A DNA stretch of 64,000 bases from Ralstonia sp. 25mfcol4.1 (GTDB lineage: Bacteria; Pseudomonadota; Gammaproteobacteria; Burkholderiales; Burkholderiaceae), in assembly GCF_900104095.1 (NCBI RefSeq), contig NZ_FNJO01000005.1, positions 1 to 64,000 of the forward strand. Reading direction: 5' to 3'. The notes beneath the pieces were generated by a model. That model made no database searches. It was not told the DNA's origin and was given only the letters and a program-made list of their open reading frames with translations. Of the stretch, positions 43,475 through 53,084 are shown piece by piece; position 1 is the first letter of the stretch; the number at the start of each line of letters is the position of its first letter. Both the position numbers and the translations under genes were made by a program.

Positions 43475-44427
43475 TGGATGTTCTCCAGTCGTGGATCCTC
43501 GGTAATCCGTCCGTGCAGTCTGGCGCGTCCGCCGGGTCTGGGTGGCCCGTCGGTTGACCCCGTCACACCCTCGGCGCGGATTACCTCCAGAGGTTGTCGC
43601 CGTGCCGGGCTTTCAGAGACGTTTTGGCCCGGGAATGGCGACGGTTGCTACGGGTTGCTACAAAACGGATAAACGGAATCGGGCGCGCGGACGCGCGCCG
43701 GCGTGACCCGAAGGGGCCGGGGATGAGGGCGGCTGGAGACGCAGGGAGCGTCCCGTCATGGAATGGATCATTGTTTTTCCGACTGGGGCGAACAATATAT
43801 GCACAGGGTTGCATATATTGCCGGGGAAAATATTATGCGCAGAACCATAGCCGGCCCGATTGATCACTTCAATAGGCTAAAGATGACATATTCCCCAGAT
43901 ACCTGAATTTGTGGTGCTCATGAGAAAAAATCCGGAGTGGTTTCCGGTATCCGTTTGATTTTCACCACACTCCGGTAGCCATTCGAAGCCCGGTCTACCG
44001 CTCTCCCAGGTCAAACATCGGCCATGGATTGGCCTGACCGTATGTCAAGACACGTTGTCATGAGACGGACATCGGCGGCCATTACGATCCGTTCCGTGGC
44101 GGTTTTCCTCTGCCATGAAAGGACAAGCCGGTCGAACCAGAAATGGGGTGCAACGGGCGACATAGTGGGTGTCGTGCGGACCGGCGAATTGACACGCTGC
44201 GGCCAGATCCTGGCTGCGGCGTTTTTTTCGCCCGCGATTTGTACCGGCCCGCGGCGGGACATGCAACAGGGTGTTGGATGTATGGGTCATTCACGTCGGG
44301 TTCAACTTGTTGTCATAAACGCGCCATAGGATGCGTTCCGGCGCGGCCTTGTGCCGCCGACCTCACAAGGCGAATGGCCGGCCATTGGCAGGGCGCGTTC
44401 GATAACAACCAGACGGGAACCATACAG
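43475..44427. other. 953-bp gene-free region between OFA transporter and PhoX-like gene
   Basis: No convincing gene is seen: all open frames here are short, overlapping and without ribosome site. The left part must hold the OFA promoter. Direct repeats ggttgctac (about 43643-43660) and an 11-bp dyad at 43793-43820 are the main structure. An imperfect repeat around 43935-43980 (ccggagtgg ... ccacactccgg) follows. Confidence 0.6.
43793..43820. promoter_or_regulatory. 28-bp palindrome, perfect 11-bp arms
   Basis: Arms caatatatgca (43793-43803) and tgcatatattg (43810-43820) surround cagggt. It is AT-rich in a GC-rich region, 319 bp before the OFA transporter start, and probably an operator for a dimeric regulator. 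It shares tgcatatatt with the promoter box at 29335. Confidence 0.6.
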
Positions 44428-46416
44428 ATGTTCGAAAAACCTGACGCTTCGCGCCGCAAGGCCCTGAAACTCCTGGCCGGCGCGCCGATGCTGCCGCTGG
44501 GCCTGGCTTCCACCTCGCTGCTGGCTGGTTGCGGCGGCGGCGACGATGCGCCTGCAGCGGTGACCCCGGGCGGTACCACGCCCCCGGCCACGGTCACGCC
44601 GAGCTTCGTTTCGGCCGAGTTCACGGGCATGGCCGCGCCTTCGCTGAGCAACCCGGCCGCCATGGCCACGACCACGGTCGGCTCCAGCCTGTCGGTGAAG
44701 CTGAGCGACGGCAGCACGCAGACCTACAAGCTGGCGTACCAGCCGTTCTTCATGACCGGCGACATGGTGCCGGACGGCAATGGCGGCCAGATCCTGGCCG
44801 GCGGCTACTTCAACATCAACAACAGCCCGATCATCGATCCGTCGGTGACCGGCGCCAAACAGTTCTTCTCCGATTCGCCGGACGGCACGTCGCTGCTGAA
44901 GATCGACGGCGCCAAGGTTGCCGGCGTGAAGGGCAACACGGTCTTCGCCGTGGTGCAGTTCGAATACACGACGTGGGACCAGGCCAAGGCCAAGGACATG
45001 TACGGCCGCCTGCCGTCCCCGATTGCCGTACTGACGCTGGACCAGGACCCCGCCACCGGCAAGCTGACGCTGGTGAAGTACCACAACGTGGACACGTCGG
45101 GGGCCAACGGCCTGTGGATCACCTGCGGCGCCAGCCTGTCGCCGTGGAACACCCACCTGTCGAGCGAAGAGTACGAGCCGGACGCGCGCACCGCCGACAC
45201 GAACCAGCAGTGCATCGACTATGCGCTGAACCTGTACGGTACCTCGACGGTCAAGTTCAACCCGTACCTGTACGGCCACCTGCCGGAAGTCACGGTCAAC
45301 CCCGACGGCACGGGCTCCATCAAGAAACACTACTGCGTGGGCCGTATCTCGCACGAGCTGGTGCAGGTGATGCCTGACAACCGCACTGTGCTGATGGGCG
45401 ACGACGCCACCAACAGCGGCCTGTTCGTGTTCGTCGCCGACAAGGAAAAGGACCTGTCGGCCGGTACGCTCTACGTGGCCAAGGTCGGTTCGGGCTTCTC
45501 GGTGGACCCTGCTGCCGCCGGCGCCGACCTCACCTGGATCAAGCTGGGCCATGCCACGAGCGCGCAGGTGGAAGCCTGGGCCAAGTCGCACACGTTCGCC
45601 GACATCATGGATTACTCGGGTACCGATCCGGCCGATACGACGTACACGAAGATCATGCTGAGCGGTGCCGCGCAGTGGGTCCGCGTCAAGCCGGGCAAGG
45701 AACTGGTCGCCGCATTCCTGGAAACCCACCGCTACGCAGCCCTGATGGGCGGCAGCATGGGCTTCACCAAGATGGAAGGCACGACGGTCAATATCAAGGA
45801 CAAGATCGCCTACTCCGCGCTGCAGAACATCGTCGATTCGATGGTGATAAACAATACGGCCAAGGGCTGGTACGCCGAGAGCGGTATCGGCGTGCCGGCT
45901 GCGATCAACTCGGGCGGCGTGCTGCAGCACAAGCTGGCAGGCGGCCAGAAGGATACGTCTGGCGCCGCCATCAACAGCGAATGGATGCCTGTGCATACCC
46001 AGGCGCTGATCGTCGGCAAGGACATCACGGCTGATGCGCTGGGCAATACGTCGGACCCGGAAACCCTCGGCAACCCGGACAACCTCAAGTTCTCGGAAAA
46101 GCTGCGCACGCTGTTCATCGGCGAGGACAGCAGCCGCCACACCAACAACTTCCTGTGGGCGTACAACGTCGACACGAAGAAGCTGTCGCGCCTGATGTCG
46201 GTGCCGGCGGGCGCGGAATCGACGGGCCTGCACGCCGTGGACGAGATCAACGGCTGGACCTACATCATGAGCAACTTCCAGCACGCTGGTGACGGCATCA
46301 AGACGCAGGTCAAGGCGCAGGTGGAGCCGCTGGTGTTCGCCAACTACAAGAACGGCCTGGGCGCCTCGGTCGGTTACCTGACCGCCGATCCCACCAGCAT
46401 GAAGCTGGGCAAGTAA
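44428..46416 (+). CDS. PhoX-like (DUF839) lipoprotein
   Basis: A 662-residue exported protein with a twin-arginine-type signal (ASRRKALKLLAG) leading to a lipobox (STSLLAGCGGG). The body is PhoX-like: GDGGQILAGG-type opening, TTWDQAKAKDMYGRLPSPIAVL, VDTSGANGLWITCGASLSPWNTHLSSEEYEPD with the acidic metal-binding stretch, VGRISHELVQVMPDNRTVLMGDDAT, and IGEDSSRHTNNFLWAY. PhoX proteins are Ca/Fe phosphatases in the periplasm. ATG 44428 is preferred; the frame is open to 44143 but without similarity. It stands alone with its own terminator. Confidence 0.8.
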   Translation: MFEKPDASRRKALKLLAGAPMLPLGLASTSLLAGCGGGDDAPAAVTPGGTTPPATVTPSFVSAEFTGMAAPSLSNPAAMATTTVGSSLSVKLSDGSTQTYKLAYQPFFMTGDMVPDGNGGQILAGGYFNINNSPIIDPSVTGAKQFFSDSPDGTSLLKIDGAKVAGVKGNTVFAVVQFEYTTWDQAKAKDMYGRLPSPIAVLTLDQDPATGKLTLVKYHNVDTSGANGLWITCGASLSPWNTHLSSEEYEPDARTADTNQQCIDYALNLYGTSTVKFNPYLYGHLPEVTVNPDGTGSIKKHYCVGRISHELVQVMPDNRTVLMGDDATNSGLFVFVADKEKDLSAGTLYVAKVGSGFSVDPAAAGADLTWIKLGHATSAQVEAWAKSHTFADIMDYSGTDPADTTYTKIMLSGAAQWVRVKPGKELVAAFLETHRYAALMGGSMGFTKMEGTTVNIKDKIAYSALQNIVDSMVINNTAKGWYAESGIGVPAAINSGGVLQHKLAGGQKDTSGAAINSEWMPVHTQALIVGKDITADALGNTSDPETLGNPDNLKFSEKLRTLFIGEDSSRHTNNFLWAYNVDTKKLSRLMSVPAGAESTGLHAVDEINGWTYIMSNFQHAGDGIKTQVKAQVEPLVFANYKNGLGASVGYLTADPTSMKLGK

Positions 46417-46440
46417 TTCCGGGCTGCGTCACGCATCAAG

Positions 46441-46468
46441 GCGCCGCGGGCCGAAGGGTCCGCGGCGC
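46441..46468 (+). terminator. Rho-independent-like terminator after the PhoX-like gene
   Basis: Arms gcgccgcgg (46441-46449) and ccgcggcgc (46460-46468) are perfect, followed by tttcctgt. It can act for the plus-strand gene and faces the convergent barrel gene. Confidence 0.7.
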
Positions 46469-46496
46469 TTTCCTGTCCCTCGAAGACGCCGGGGCT

Positions 46497-47681
46497 TCAG
46501 AACGCCTCGTTGATCTGGAAGTAGACGCCCTTGGTGTTGCGGCCGACGCCGACGTCGAACCGCACGTTGACGCGTGGCTTGAACTCGAAGCGGTAACCCA
46601 CGCCGGCGTTCGGCAGCCAGTGGGCCGACGTCAGTGCGCCGGGGTTGCCGGCGATGGCGCCGGTGCCGGCCCAGAACACCATGCCCTGGCGTCCTGCGAT
46701 ATGCTAGCGGTATTCCACCTGCGCGGTCAGCATGGCCTTGTCGCGATACTGGCCCATGAAATAGCCGCGCATGCGCCGGTTGTCGCCAAGCTTGGACATC
46801 ATGCTCCACGGCACGTCGCCCCAGTTGAACTTGCCGTAGATGTCGAAGGCCAGCACATCGCGCTCGCGCATCCGGAAGTAATTGTCGTAGATGATTTCCA
46901 GCGCTTCGAAGTCGTTGTCGCTGCCGATGGCACGCCGGTAGACCGTGCCATTGACCAGCAGCGCCTGACCCTTGTAAGGGTTGGGCAGGAAGTCGCGCGT
47001 GTCGTACGAGAAATGCGCGGTCAGGCCGCTGCTGAGCACGCGCGTGCCGTGCGGGTCGGTGGCCAGTGCGCTGCTGGCGCCGCGGTCCAGCTGGGCGGCA
47101 TTGTCGTATTCGAAATCGTAGCCGCCGCCCACGTAGATATTGGGGCGCACCCGCACCATGACGCGGGGCTGCACCACGATGCCGCGCCGCGTGTAGCCTT
47201 CCTTGTTGGCGTCGTTGATGGCGTTGTCGTAGCCGATGCCCCAATACGAGGTCGGCATGTTGATCAGGGCGCCGCTGAAGACAAAGCGATAGCTGTCGTC
47301 GGCGAAGAACGTGTTGTTGTCCACGCCGATGCCCACGGCGCCCGAGGTGGTCAGGAAGCCGTGCAGGTTCAGCGTCGACAGCTGCGTGTCCTTCCCGGCG
47401 TTTTTCGGCTTGTACAGGCCTACCGCGGCGGCCCCGACGCCCAGTCCCATCTCGGGGTTGTAGAACGGCCCGGGCAGCACGCCCCAGTCGATGCCGTGGC
47501 TCAGGTCCACTTCCTTCGACGCGCCAAGCTTGTTCAGCACCTTGTCGATCCAGCTCACGTGCTCGGGCCCGGGTTTGGACTCCGGCGCAGCGTCGGCGGC
47601 GGCGGTCTGCGCCACGGCGCTACCGGCGCAGCCCGCCAGCAGCATCGTGCAGAGAGAAGCCGTAAGCGGGGCGGTGCGCAT
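46497..47681 (-). pseudogene. Surface-antigen (D15/BamA-like) outer-membrane protein with in-frame amber codon
   Basis: The frame encodes a predicted lipoprotein-type signal (LLAGCAGSAVAQ) and an outer-membrane barrel resembling the D15 surface-antigen family: SYDTRDFLPNPYKGQALLVN, MRGYFMGQYRDKAMLTAQVEYR at the penultimate strands and VFWAGTGAIAG, YRFEFKPRVNVRFDVGVG, VYFQINEAF at the end. One TAG at 46704-46706 splits it: the reading is EYR-stop-HIAGRQG in the same frame, exactly where the family has Trp (TGG to TAG). The truncated 325-residue product lacks the last four strands. It is therefore a pseudogene, or the codon is an amber suppressed in the cell, or a base error. It lies 5 bp after another outer-membrane gene. 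Confidence 0.88.
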
Positions 47682-47686
47682 GGTCG

Positions 47687-48763
47687 TCAGAACCGGAAGA
47701 AGCCGGTGGCGATGATGTTGTTGCGGTTATAGCCATAGCCGATCTCCATCAGCAGGCCGAAGCTGCGGTTGATCGTCCAGCTGGCGCCGACAGAGCCGCT
47801 CCAGTATCCCGTCACATGCTCGCCGATCTGGTAGTTCAGCCGCGCGGTCTGGCCGTCGGTGTCGGGCAGGGGCACGTCGAAATGGCCAGTGATGGTGGCG
47901 CGCGTGCGAAAGTACGTGGCGCCGACATACGGGGTCAGCAGCCCCAGCCCATGGCCCAGCCGGATATTCCAGCCCACGCGCGGCCCGATGTTGATCGACT
48001 TGATGGGCGTCTCGGACATGGTGATGTCCGCCACCGTGTATGTCACCGGCAGCGAAAAGAACAGATGCTTGTAAGTGCCCACCAGCGTGAAGCCGCCGCC
48101 GTAGGTGTGCCCGCTGTAGTTGGCGTGTTGCGTGGGCAGCTTGATCGGCTGGCTGCACGCTGCCCGTGGCCGACGCCCGCCACAGCCGACGTTGATGCCG
48201 AAGAAGCGTTCCAGATCGGTCAGCGACGAAAAGCCGATGTCGATCGATCCGCTGCCCTGCACGTTGCCGACGATCCCGTACACATTCATGAACGGAAACA
48301 GCCAGGCCCCCACCTGCACCTGGTTCGACGTGTTATGGATGCGCGACTGCTGGAACTGGACAAAATCGGCCGCGCGCAGCGGATTGTTGCCGGCGGATAC
48401 CTGCAGGTCGCTGAGCTGGTAGCGCTGGTAGCCGTCAAAGTACGAGTAGCCGATGTCGTACGGATTGGGCAGGTTGTAGCCCTTGTCGATCACGCGCTGG
48501 GCGAAGAAGGGCAGCGCGCGGTCCCACAGCGGCGGTTCGGGCGGCGCGGGTTCCGGGGTTCCCACCGGGCCGACGATGCCGCGATACGGACCCGAATGCG
48601 TATCGGGCGATGCCGTCGCTGCCGCCGCGCCGCCGCTGCCGCCGGCCGTCCATGCGTGGGCAATGCCCGGGAGGGCGAGCGCCGCCGCAGCCGTCAGGCC
48701 GGCCAGCCTGTGGCGCAGGGACAGTCGGACGGTGGCGCCGCGCTGGCTGCCGCAGGCGGACAT
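47687..48763 (-). CDS. Outer-membrane beta-barrel protein of unknown role
   Basis: A 358-residue exported protein: signal peptide 1-38 (HRLAGLTAAAALALPGIAHA), a Pro-rich linker (about 40-80), then a series of amphipathic strands (YGIVGNVQGSGSIDIGFSS; HTYGGGFTLVGTYKHLFFSLPVTYTVADI; RVGWNIRLGHGLGLLTPYVGATYF; EIGYGYNRNNIIATGFFRF) with Phe at the C-terminus, the usual signal for insertion by BAM. I do not recognise a family. It leads an operon with the broken D15-like gene. Start ATG 48763. Confidence 0.78.
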   Translation of the reverse strand: MSACGSQRGATVRLSLRHRLAGLTAAAALALPGIAHAWTAGGSGGAAAATASPDTHSGPYRGIVGPVGTPEPAPPEPPLWDRALPFFAQRVIDKGYNLPNPYDIGYSYFDGYQRYQLSDLQVSAGNNPLRAADFVQFQQSRIHNTSNQVQVGAWLFPFMNVYGIVGNVQGSGSIDIGFSSLTDLERFFGINVGCGGRRPRAACSQPIKLPTQHANYSGHTYGGGFTLVGTYKHLFFSLPVTYTVADITMSETPIKSINIGPRVGWNIRLGHGLGLLTPYVGATYFRTRATITGHFDVPLPDTDGQTARLNYQIGEHVTGYWSGSVGASWTINRSFGLLMEIGYGYNRNNIIATGFFRF

Positions 48764-48941
48764 GGGTGGCTGGATTCCTGGGGATCGATGCGGATGGAAC
48801 CGATGTTCCCCGATTGCCCGCCAGCGCCGAAGTGAATGTTTTCGAAAAGCGACTTAGGAGATTCAGGCGGCCGCCCCGGATTCCCGGTCAGGTATTCTTG
48901 CACCATTGCCAACCGCAGGTTGTGAATACATCGCGAGGATT

Positions 48942-49850
48942 ATGGACAGGGCACGCGTCTTGACACTGTTTCTGGGCGTGGTACGGGCCAGGAGTTTTGC
49001 CCGTGCCGCAGTGGAGGCCGGCGTCACGCCCCAGGCCGTCAGCAAGGCCGTGCGCACGCTGGAGGAAGACCTGGGCGTGCGGCTGTTGCATCGCACCACC
49101 CGCAAGCTGAGCCTGACGGACGAAGGCGCCCGGCTGTTCGAACTGGCCGACCCCGGGCTGCGTCAGCTCGACGAAGCCCTGGCGCAGGTGCGCAGTGCCA
49201 AAAGCGAGGACGATGGCCTGATCCGGCTGACCGCGCCGCCATCGGTCGGCACCCACGTGCTGGTGCCGCTGATGCAGCAGTTCCGGGCGACGCATCCAGG
49301 CATCACGTTCGACCTGCAACTGAGCGATCTTTTTACGGACCTGGTCGAATCACGCATCGATGTCGGCTTCCGGTCGGGCACAAGCCCGGGCCAGAACCTG
49401 GTGGCGCGCCGGCTGGCCGACCTGCCGCTGGTCATCTGCGCGGCGCCGGCCTACCTGGAACGGCATGGCGAACCCCGCACGCTGGACGAACTGCTGCGGC
49501 ACGCCTGCACCGGCTTCCGGCGGCCCGTGACAGGCCGCATGGTGCCGTGGGAACTGAGCATCGACGGCGACCTGGTATTCCAGGACGTGCCCGCCGTGGC
49601 AACCTTCAACGACGTGCAGACCGAGATCGCCGCCGTGCGGGCCGGCATGGGGATCGGCCAGCTGTCGATGTTCCTGGTTCGCGACGACGTCGCCGCCGGC
49701 CGCCTGATACCCATCCTGCGGCAGTTCGACAGCAACAATGTCGGTCTCTATATGTACTACCCGCACCGCACCCATATTCCGGTGCGGGTGCGTCGGTTCA
49801 TCGATTTCGTGGCCGAAGCGGGCCGTGTGGCGGCGCTGACAGGGGCCTGA
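48942..49850 (+). CDS. LysR-family transcriptional regulator
   Basis: A 302-residue LysR protein: MDRARVLTLFLGVVRARSFARAA, recognition helix TPQAVSKAVRTLEEDLG, then RLTAPPSVGTHVLVPLMQQF of the effector domain. ATG 48942 is preferred over 48906. It is divergent from the outer-membrane pair at 47687 and may control it. It ends beside a small secreted protein on the other strand. Confidence 0.88.
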   Translation: MDRARVLTLFLGVVRARSFARAAVEAGVTPQAVSKAVRTLEEDLGVRLLHRTTRKLSLTDEGARLFELADPGLRQLDEALAQVRSAKSEDDGLIRLTAPPSVGTHVLVPLMQQFRATHPGITFDLQLSDLFTDLVESRIDVGFRSGTSPGQNLVARRLADLPLVICAAPAYLERHGEPRTLDELLRHACTGFRRPVTGRMVPWELSIDGDLVFQDVPAVATFNDVQTEIAAVRAGMGIGQLSMFLVRDDVAAGRLIPILRQFDSNNVGLYMYYPHRTHIPVRVRRFIDFVAEAGRVAALTGA

Positions 49851-49874
49851 GCAGGAATTTGCCTGCCGGCGGTG

Positions 49875-50114
49875 TCAGCTGGTATGGATCGGCGCGAGAG
49901 CCGCCTTCGGCGCGCTGGCCGACGGGATGCCGGTGGTGGCGCCCGGGCCGGTGCCGGCCGCGGTGTCGCAATGGCATGCGGCGGGCTTGACCTGCTGACG
50001 CTGATGGGCGTTGGCACGCGCGCGCTCGATCACGGCAAAGTCGGGACCGGCAACGGCGGACAGCGAGGCAAGGAGGGAGGCTGCGCCACACAGGGCGAGC
50101 AGGGCGGACTTCAT
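49875..50114 (-). CDS. 79-residue secreted protein
   Basis: MKSALLALCGAASLLASLSA is a signal peptide, cleaved near VAG. The mature part (about 57 residues) reads PDFAVIERARANAHQRQQ and then a Thr/Ala/Pro-rich end with a CHCDTAAG cysteine pair. ATG 50114 follows a cggag with good spacing, while the frame open to 50216 adds unrelated residues. No family is recognised. Its neighbours are a LysR gene (convergent) and an AraC-like gene upstream on the same strand. Confidence 0.65.
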   Translation of the reverse strand: MKSALLALCGAASLLASLSAVAGPDFAVIERARANAHQRQQVKPAACHCDTAAGTGPGATTGIPSASAPKAALAPIHTS

Positions 50115-50191
50115 CGAAGACTCCGGTGGGTGGGGAAAACCGTTGATCGCGATGATCCGCCTTTCCGGGTATAGCGTCCAAGACCGGTTTG

Positions 50192-50839
50192 TTATGCGGG
50201 GGATAGGCTGGGCCAATAGTGCGCGGCAGGCGGCGCGGCCCGTAGGGGTGGCCCCGCATGACGCAGCACATCGTCGGCGGCCGTGACATGTCGCAGCAGA
50301 TCGAGCGTGATGCCGAATCTGTCATGGAATGATGATTCCACGTCTTGGCCCGGCGGCCAGCCTACGCCGCGTTTCAGCGACGGCAGGCCGGCGCGCTCGT
50401 GTGGCGCCTCGAACAGCAGCCGCATCAGCCGCTGCGTCCGGCACAGGTCTCCGAAGGCCGCGCCTTCCGCAAACAGTGCGCGCCGGATACGTTCGGGCGA
50501 CACGCCCAGCAAGCCGGCAGCGAACCCGGCACTCCATGGCAGATCGGGTTGCAGGAAAATGCGCCGCGACAGCACGCGATGGAGCAGCGGCTGATCGGAA
50601 TGGTCGGTTGCTGGCGCGATGTCGATCCGGCAACCGGCTGGCTGCGCCATGCTGCCGGCCATCAGCAGGTCGAAGCCCTGGAACGCTTCGACCCGGCACG
50701 GCAGGCGTGGCACCAGCATGCGGTCGAAGCCGTCGCGCCGTAAAACGGCCGTGCCACGCGTGGCCGTGACCGTTACCGGGAACGCCGGCGCAAGCCGCGC
50801 CACGCGCAGATGCAACACCGACTCGATGCTGAGCCGCAT
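50192..50839 (-). CDS. Short AraC-like regulator
   Basis: A 215-residue protein. The C-terminal half is recognisable as two helix-turn-helix units of AraC type: SAGFAAGLLGVSPERIRRALFAEG followed by DLCRTQRLMRLLFEA, and VESSFHDRFGITLDLLRH matching the second unit. The N-terminal half (about 90 residues) is shorter than usual sensor domains. It begins 12 bp after the CoA-transferase stop in the same direction, so it is probably the last gene of the 50192-57034 operon and its regulator. A divergent member. Confidence 0.65.
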   Translation of the reverse strand: MRLSIESVLHLRVARLAPAFPVTVTATRGTAVLRRDGFDRMLVPRLPCRVEAFQGFDLLMAGSMAQPAGCRIDIAPATDHSDQPLLHRVLSRRIFLQPDLPWSAGFAAGLLGVSPERIRRALFAEGAAFGDLCRTQRLMRLLFEAPHERAGLPSLKRGVGWPPGQDVESSFHDRFGITLDLLRHVTAADDVLRHAGPPLRAAPPAAHYWPSLSPA

Positions 50840-50851
50840 GTCCGCCGCCGG

Positions 50852-52144
50852 CTAGAGTACGCCCTTGGCGCGCAGGTCCGCCACGTCCTGCGGGCCGAGG
50901 CCCAGGCAATCGCGCAGCACTTCGTCCGTGTGCTGGCCCAGCGCGGGCGGCGCGTGGCGCAGCGTGGGCGGCGTGTCGGACAACCGTAGCGGGCTGGCGG
51001 TGGAGCAGATCCGGTTCACGGTATCGGCCTCGGGACGGTCGGAGGTCGCATAGCGATACTGCTCCACGCGCAGTCCGCGATGCTGCACGTGCTCGTCGGC
51101 GAACGCCTGCCCGATGTCGTTGATCGGGCCGCAGGGCACCGAAGCCGCCTCAAGCAGGCCGATCCATTCGTGCGTCGGCCTGGCGCGTGTGACATCGCTC
51201 ATCATCGGAATCAGCGTGTCGCGATGAACGACGCGGGCGCTGTTGGTGGCGTAACGCTCGTCGCGTGCCCAGTCGACACCGGCTACCTCGCAAAAGCGCG
51301 CGAACTGCCCGTCATTGCCGATGGCCAGCAGCATGTTGCCGTCCCGGGTCGGAAAGTCCTGGTAGGGCACCACGCTCGGATGTACATTGCCCTGGCGCGT
51401 CGGCACCACGCCGGCGTTCAGGTAGCCCGCCCCCTGGTTGGCCAGTACCGCCATGGCCACGTCGAGCAGCGCGATGTCGATGCGCTGGCCGCGCCCGGTG
51501 TGGTGGCGGGCCTCGATCGCGCCAAGGATGGCCGTGGTGGCATACATGCCCGTGAACACGTCGATCACCGCCACGCCCACGCGCAACGGGCCGCCGCCCG
51601 GTTCGCCATCGGGCTGGCCCGTGATGCTCATCAACCCGCTCATGGCCTGCACCAGCAGGTCGTAACCGGGCCGCGCGGCATAGGGCCCGGTCTGGCCGAA
51701 GCCGGTAATCGAGCAGTAGACCAGGCGCGGGTTCAGCGCGCTGAGCGTCTCGTAGTCGAGCCCGTAGCGTTTGAGGCTGCCGGTCTTGTAGTTCTCGATG
51801 ACCACGTCGCTCTGCTGCGCCAGGTCGCGCACCAGCTTCTGGCCCTCGGCCGTGGCGATGTCCACCGTCACCGAGCGTTTGTTGCGGTTGCACGCCGCGA
51901 AGTAGCTGGCCTGGCGCGTGGGCCCGTCATCGCCTTCCAGGTACGGCGGCCCCCAATGGCGGGTGTCGTCGCCGGCGCCGGGCTTCTCGATCTTGATGAC
52001 GTCGGCGCCCATGTCGGCCAGGTTCTGGGTACACCATGGGCCCGCCAGCACGCGCGACAGGTCCAGCACGCGGAGATGGCTCAGTGCGCCGGTCTGCGGC
52101 GACGGCGGCGGCAGGCCGGGGGTAGGTTCGTTGGAAGCGGTCAT
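50852..52144 (-). CDS. Family III CoA-transferase (CaiB/BaiF type)
   Basis: A 430-residue CaiB/BaiF CoA-transferase: LSHLRVLDLSRVLAGPWCTQNLADMG, ACNRNKRSVTVDIA, ARPGYDLLVQAMSG with active-site Asp, and DDTRHWGPPYLEG. ATG 52144 is preferred; the frame is open further upstream without homology. It is the sixth gene of the acyl-CoA operon that starts at 57034, and would activate the acid substrate or recover CoA at the end of the pathway. Confidence 0.92.
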   Translation of the reverse strand: MTASNEPTPGLPPPSPQTGALSHLRVLDLSRVLAGPWCTQNLADMGADVIKIEKPGAGDDTRHWGPPYLEGDDGPTRQASYFAACNRNKRSVTVDIATAEGQKLVRDLAQQSDVVIENYKTGSLKRYGLDYETLSALNPRLVYCSITGFGQTGPYAARPGYDLLVQAMSGLMSITGQPDGEPGGGPLRVGVAVIDVFTGMYATTAILGAIEARHHTGRGQRIDIALLDVAMAVLANQGAGYLNAGVVPTRQGNVHPSVVPYQDFPTRDGNMLLAIGNDGQFARFCEVAGVDWARDERYATNSARVVHRDTLIPMMSDVTRARPTHEWIGLLEAASVPCGPINDIGQAFADEHVQHRGLRVEQYRYATSDRPEADTVNRICSTASPLRLSDTPPTLRHAPPALGQHTDEVLRDCLGLGPQDVADLRAKGVL

Positions 52145-52178
52145 GACGAAGGAATCAGACGAATTCGGAGGGGCGCAA

Positions 52179-53072
52179 TCAGGCAATCTCGGCCCAGCCA
52201 TGGCTGAGCACGACCTTGTCGCGTTCCAGCACCCTGGCGCGCAACTGGAACTGGCCGGCATGTTGCGGATCGCGCCAGATCTCGGTCACCAGCGTCTCGC
52301 CGGGGAACACAGGCGCGGCAAAGCGGATATCGAACGCGCGCAGCCGCGCCGGGTCATGGTCCGCGCACTGCCGCAGCAACGCGTGGGCCACCAGCCCGTA
52401 GCTGGCCAGGCCATGCAGGATGGGCCGCTCGAATCCGGCGGCACCTGCCACGGCGGGATCGGCGTGCAGCGGATTGAAGTCGCCCATCAGGCGGTACAGC
52501 AGCGCCGCCTCTGGCCGCGTGGGCTGGGTATCGACGAAATCCGGCGGACGGTCTTCGGGCACCGGCGGCAGTGCCGGCAGCGGTTCGTCGCTGGGCTGGC
52601 CACCATCCAGTGCGCTGTAGCCGCCGTCGCCGCGCAGGAACGACACTTGCTGGATCGTGGCCAGCAGCTCGCCCTGTACGGTTTCCAGCCGGCGCTCGGT
52701 GACCATGATGGCGCCCTTGCCCGCGCCCTTGTCGGTCAGATGGGTGATGCGGTTATGACCTACCACCTCGGCATCCGCAGGCAGCGGCCGATGCAGCCGC
52801 AGCCGCTGTTCACCGTGCAACAGCTTGACCCAGTCGATGCCGGTATCGGGCTCGCGGGCCCAGAAGCCCGGATAGCCCAGCACTACTGCCTGCGAGGGCA
52901 GCGCGCGCAGCCCGCCCGGCGTGCCTTCGTAGACGAAGGGGAGGGCCGACGCGTTCATCGGGTCGTTGCCCAGGCCCAGGCTCAGCGCGTACAGCATGGT
53001 GTCGCGCATCGTGTAGTGCTGGCGCACCGGGGGAAAGACGCGGTTGCGCAGGTGCTGGTAGTGGATTGCCAT
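52179..53072 (-). CDS. MaoC-type acyl-CoA hydratase (double hotdog)
   Basis: A 297-residue protein with two hotdog units, as in 2-enoyl-CoA hydratase 2 and the hydratase part of MFE-2. The C-terminal unit has the intact active-site motif LMGDFNPLHADPAVAGAAGFERPILHG (Asp, His). The N-terminal unit (TMRDTMLYALSLGLG; DIDWVKLLHGEQRLRLHRPL) is degenerate in catalytic residues, as expected. It hydrates trans-2-enoyl-CoA formed by the dehydrogenase genes of the same operon. Confidence 0.88.
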   Translation of the reverse strand: MAIHYQHLRNRVFPPVRQHYTMRDTMLYALSLGLGNDPMNASALPFVYEGTPGGLRALPSQAVVLGYPGFWAREPDTGIDWVKLLHGEQRLRLHRPLPADAEVVGHNRITHLTDKGAGKGAIMVTERRLETVQGELLATIQQVSFLRGDGGYSALDGGQPSDEPLPALPPVPEDRPPDFVDTQPTRPEAALLYRLMGDFNPLHADPAVAGAAGFERPILHGLASYGLVAHALLRQCADHDPARLRAFDIRFAAPVFPGETLVTEIWRDPQHAGQFQLRARVLERDKVVLSHGWAEIA

Positions 53073-53084
53073 CGGCTGCTCCGC

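Noticed and set aside
44024-44329. 101-residue plus-strand frame before the PhoX-like gene
   Set aside because: No ribosome site, Arg/Cys-rich shadow-like composition, and frames open on both strands here.
44143-44427. N-terminal extension of the PhoX-like frame
   Set aside because: A twin-arginine signal with lipobox follows ATG 44428; the extension would block export.
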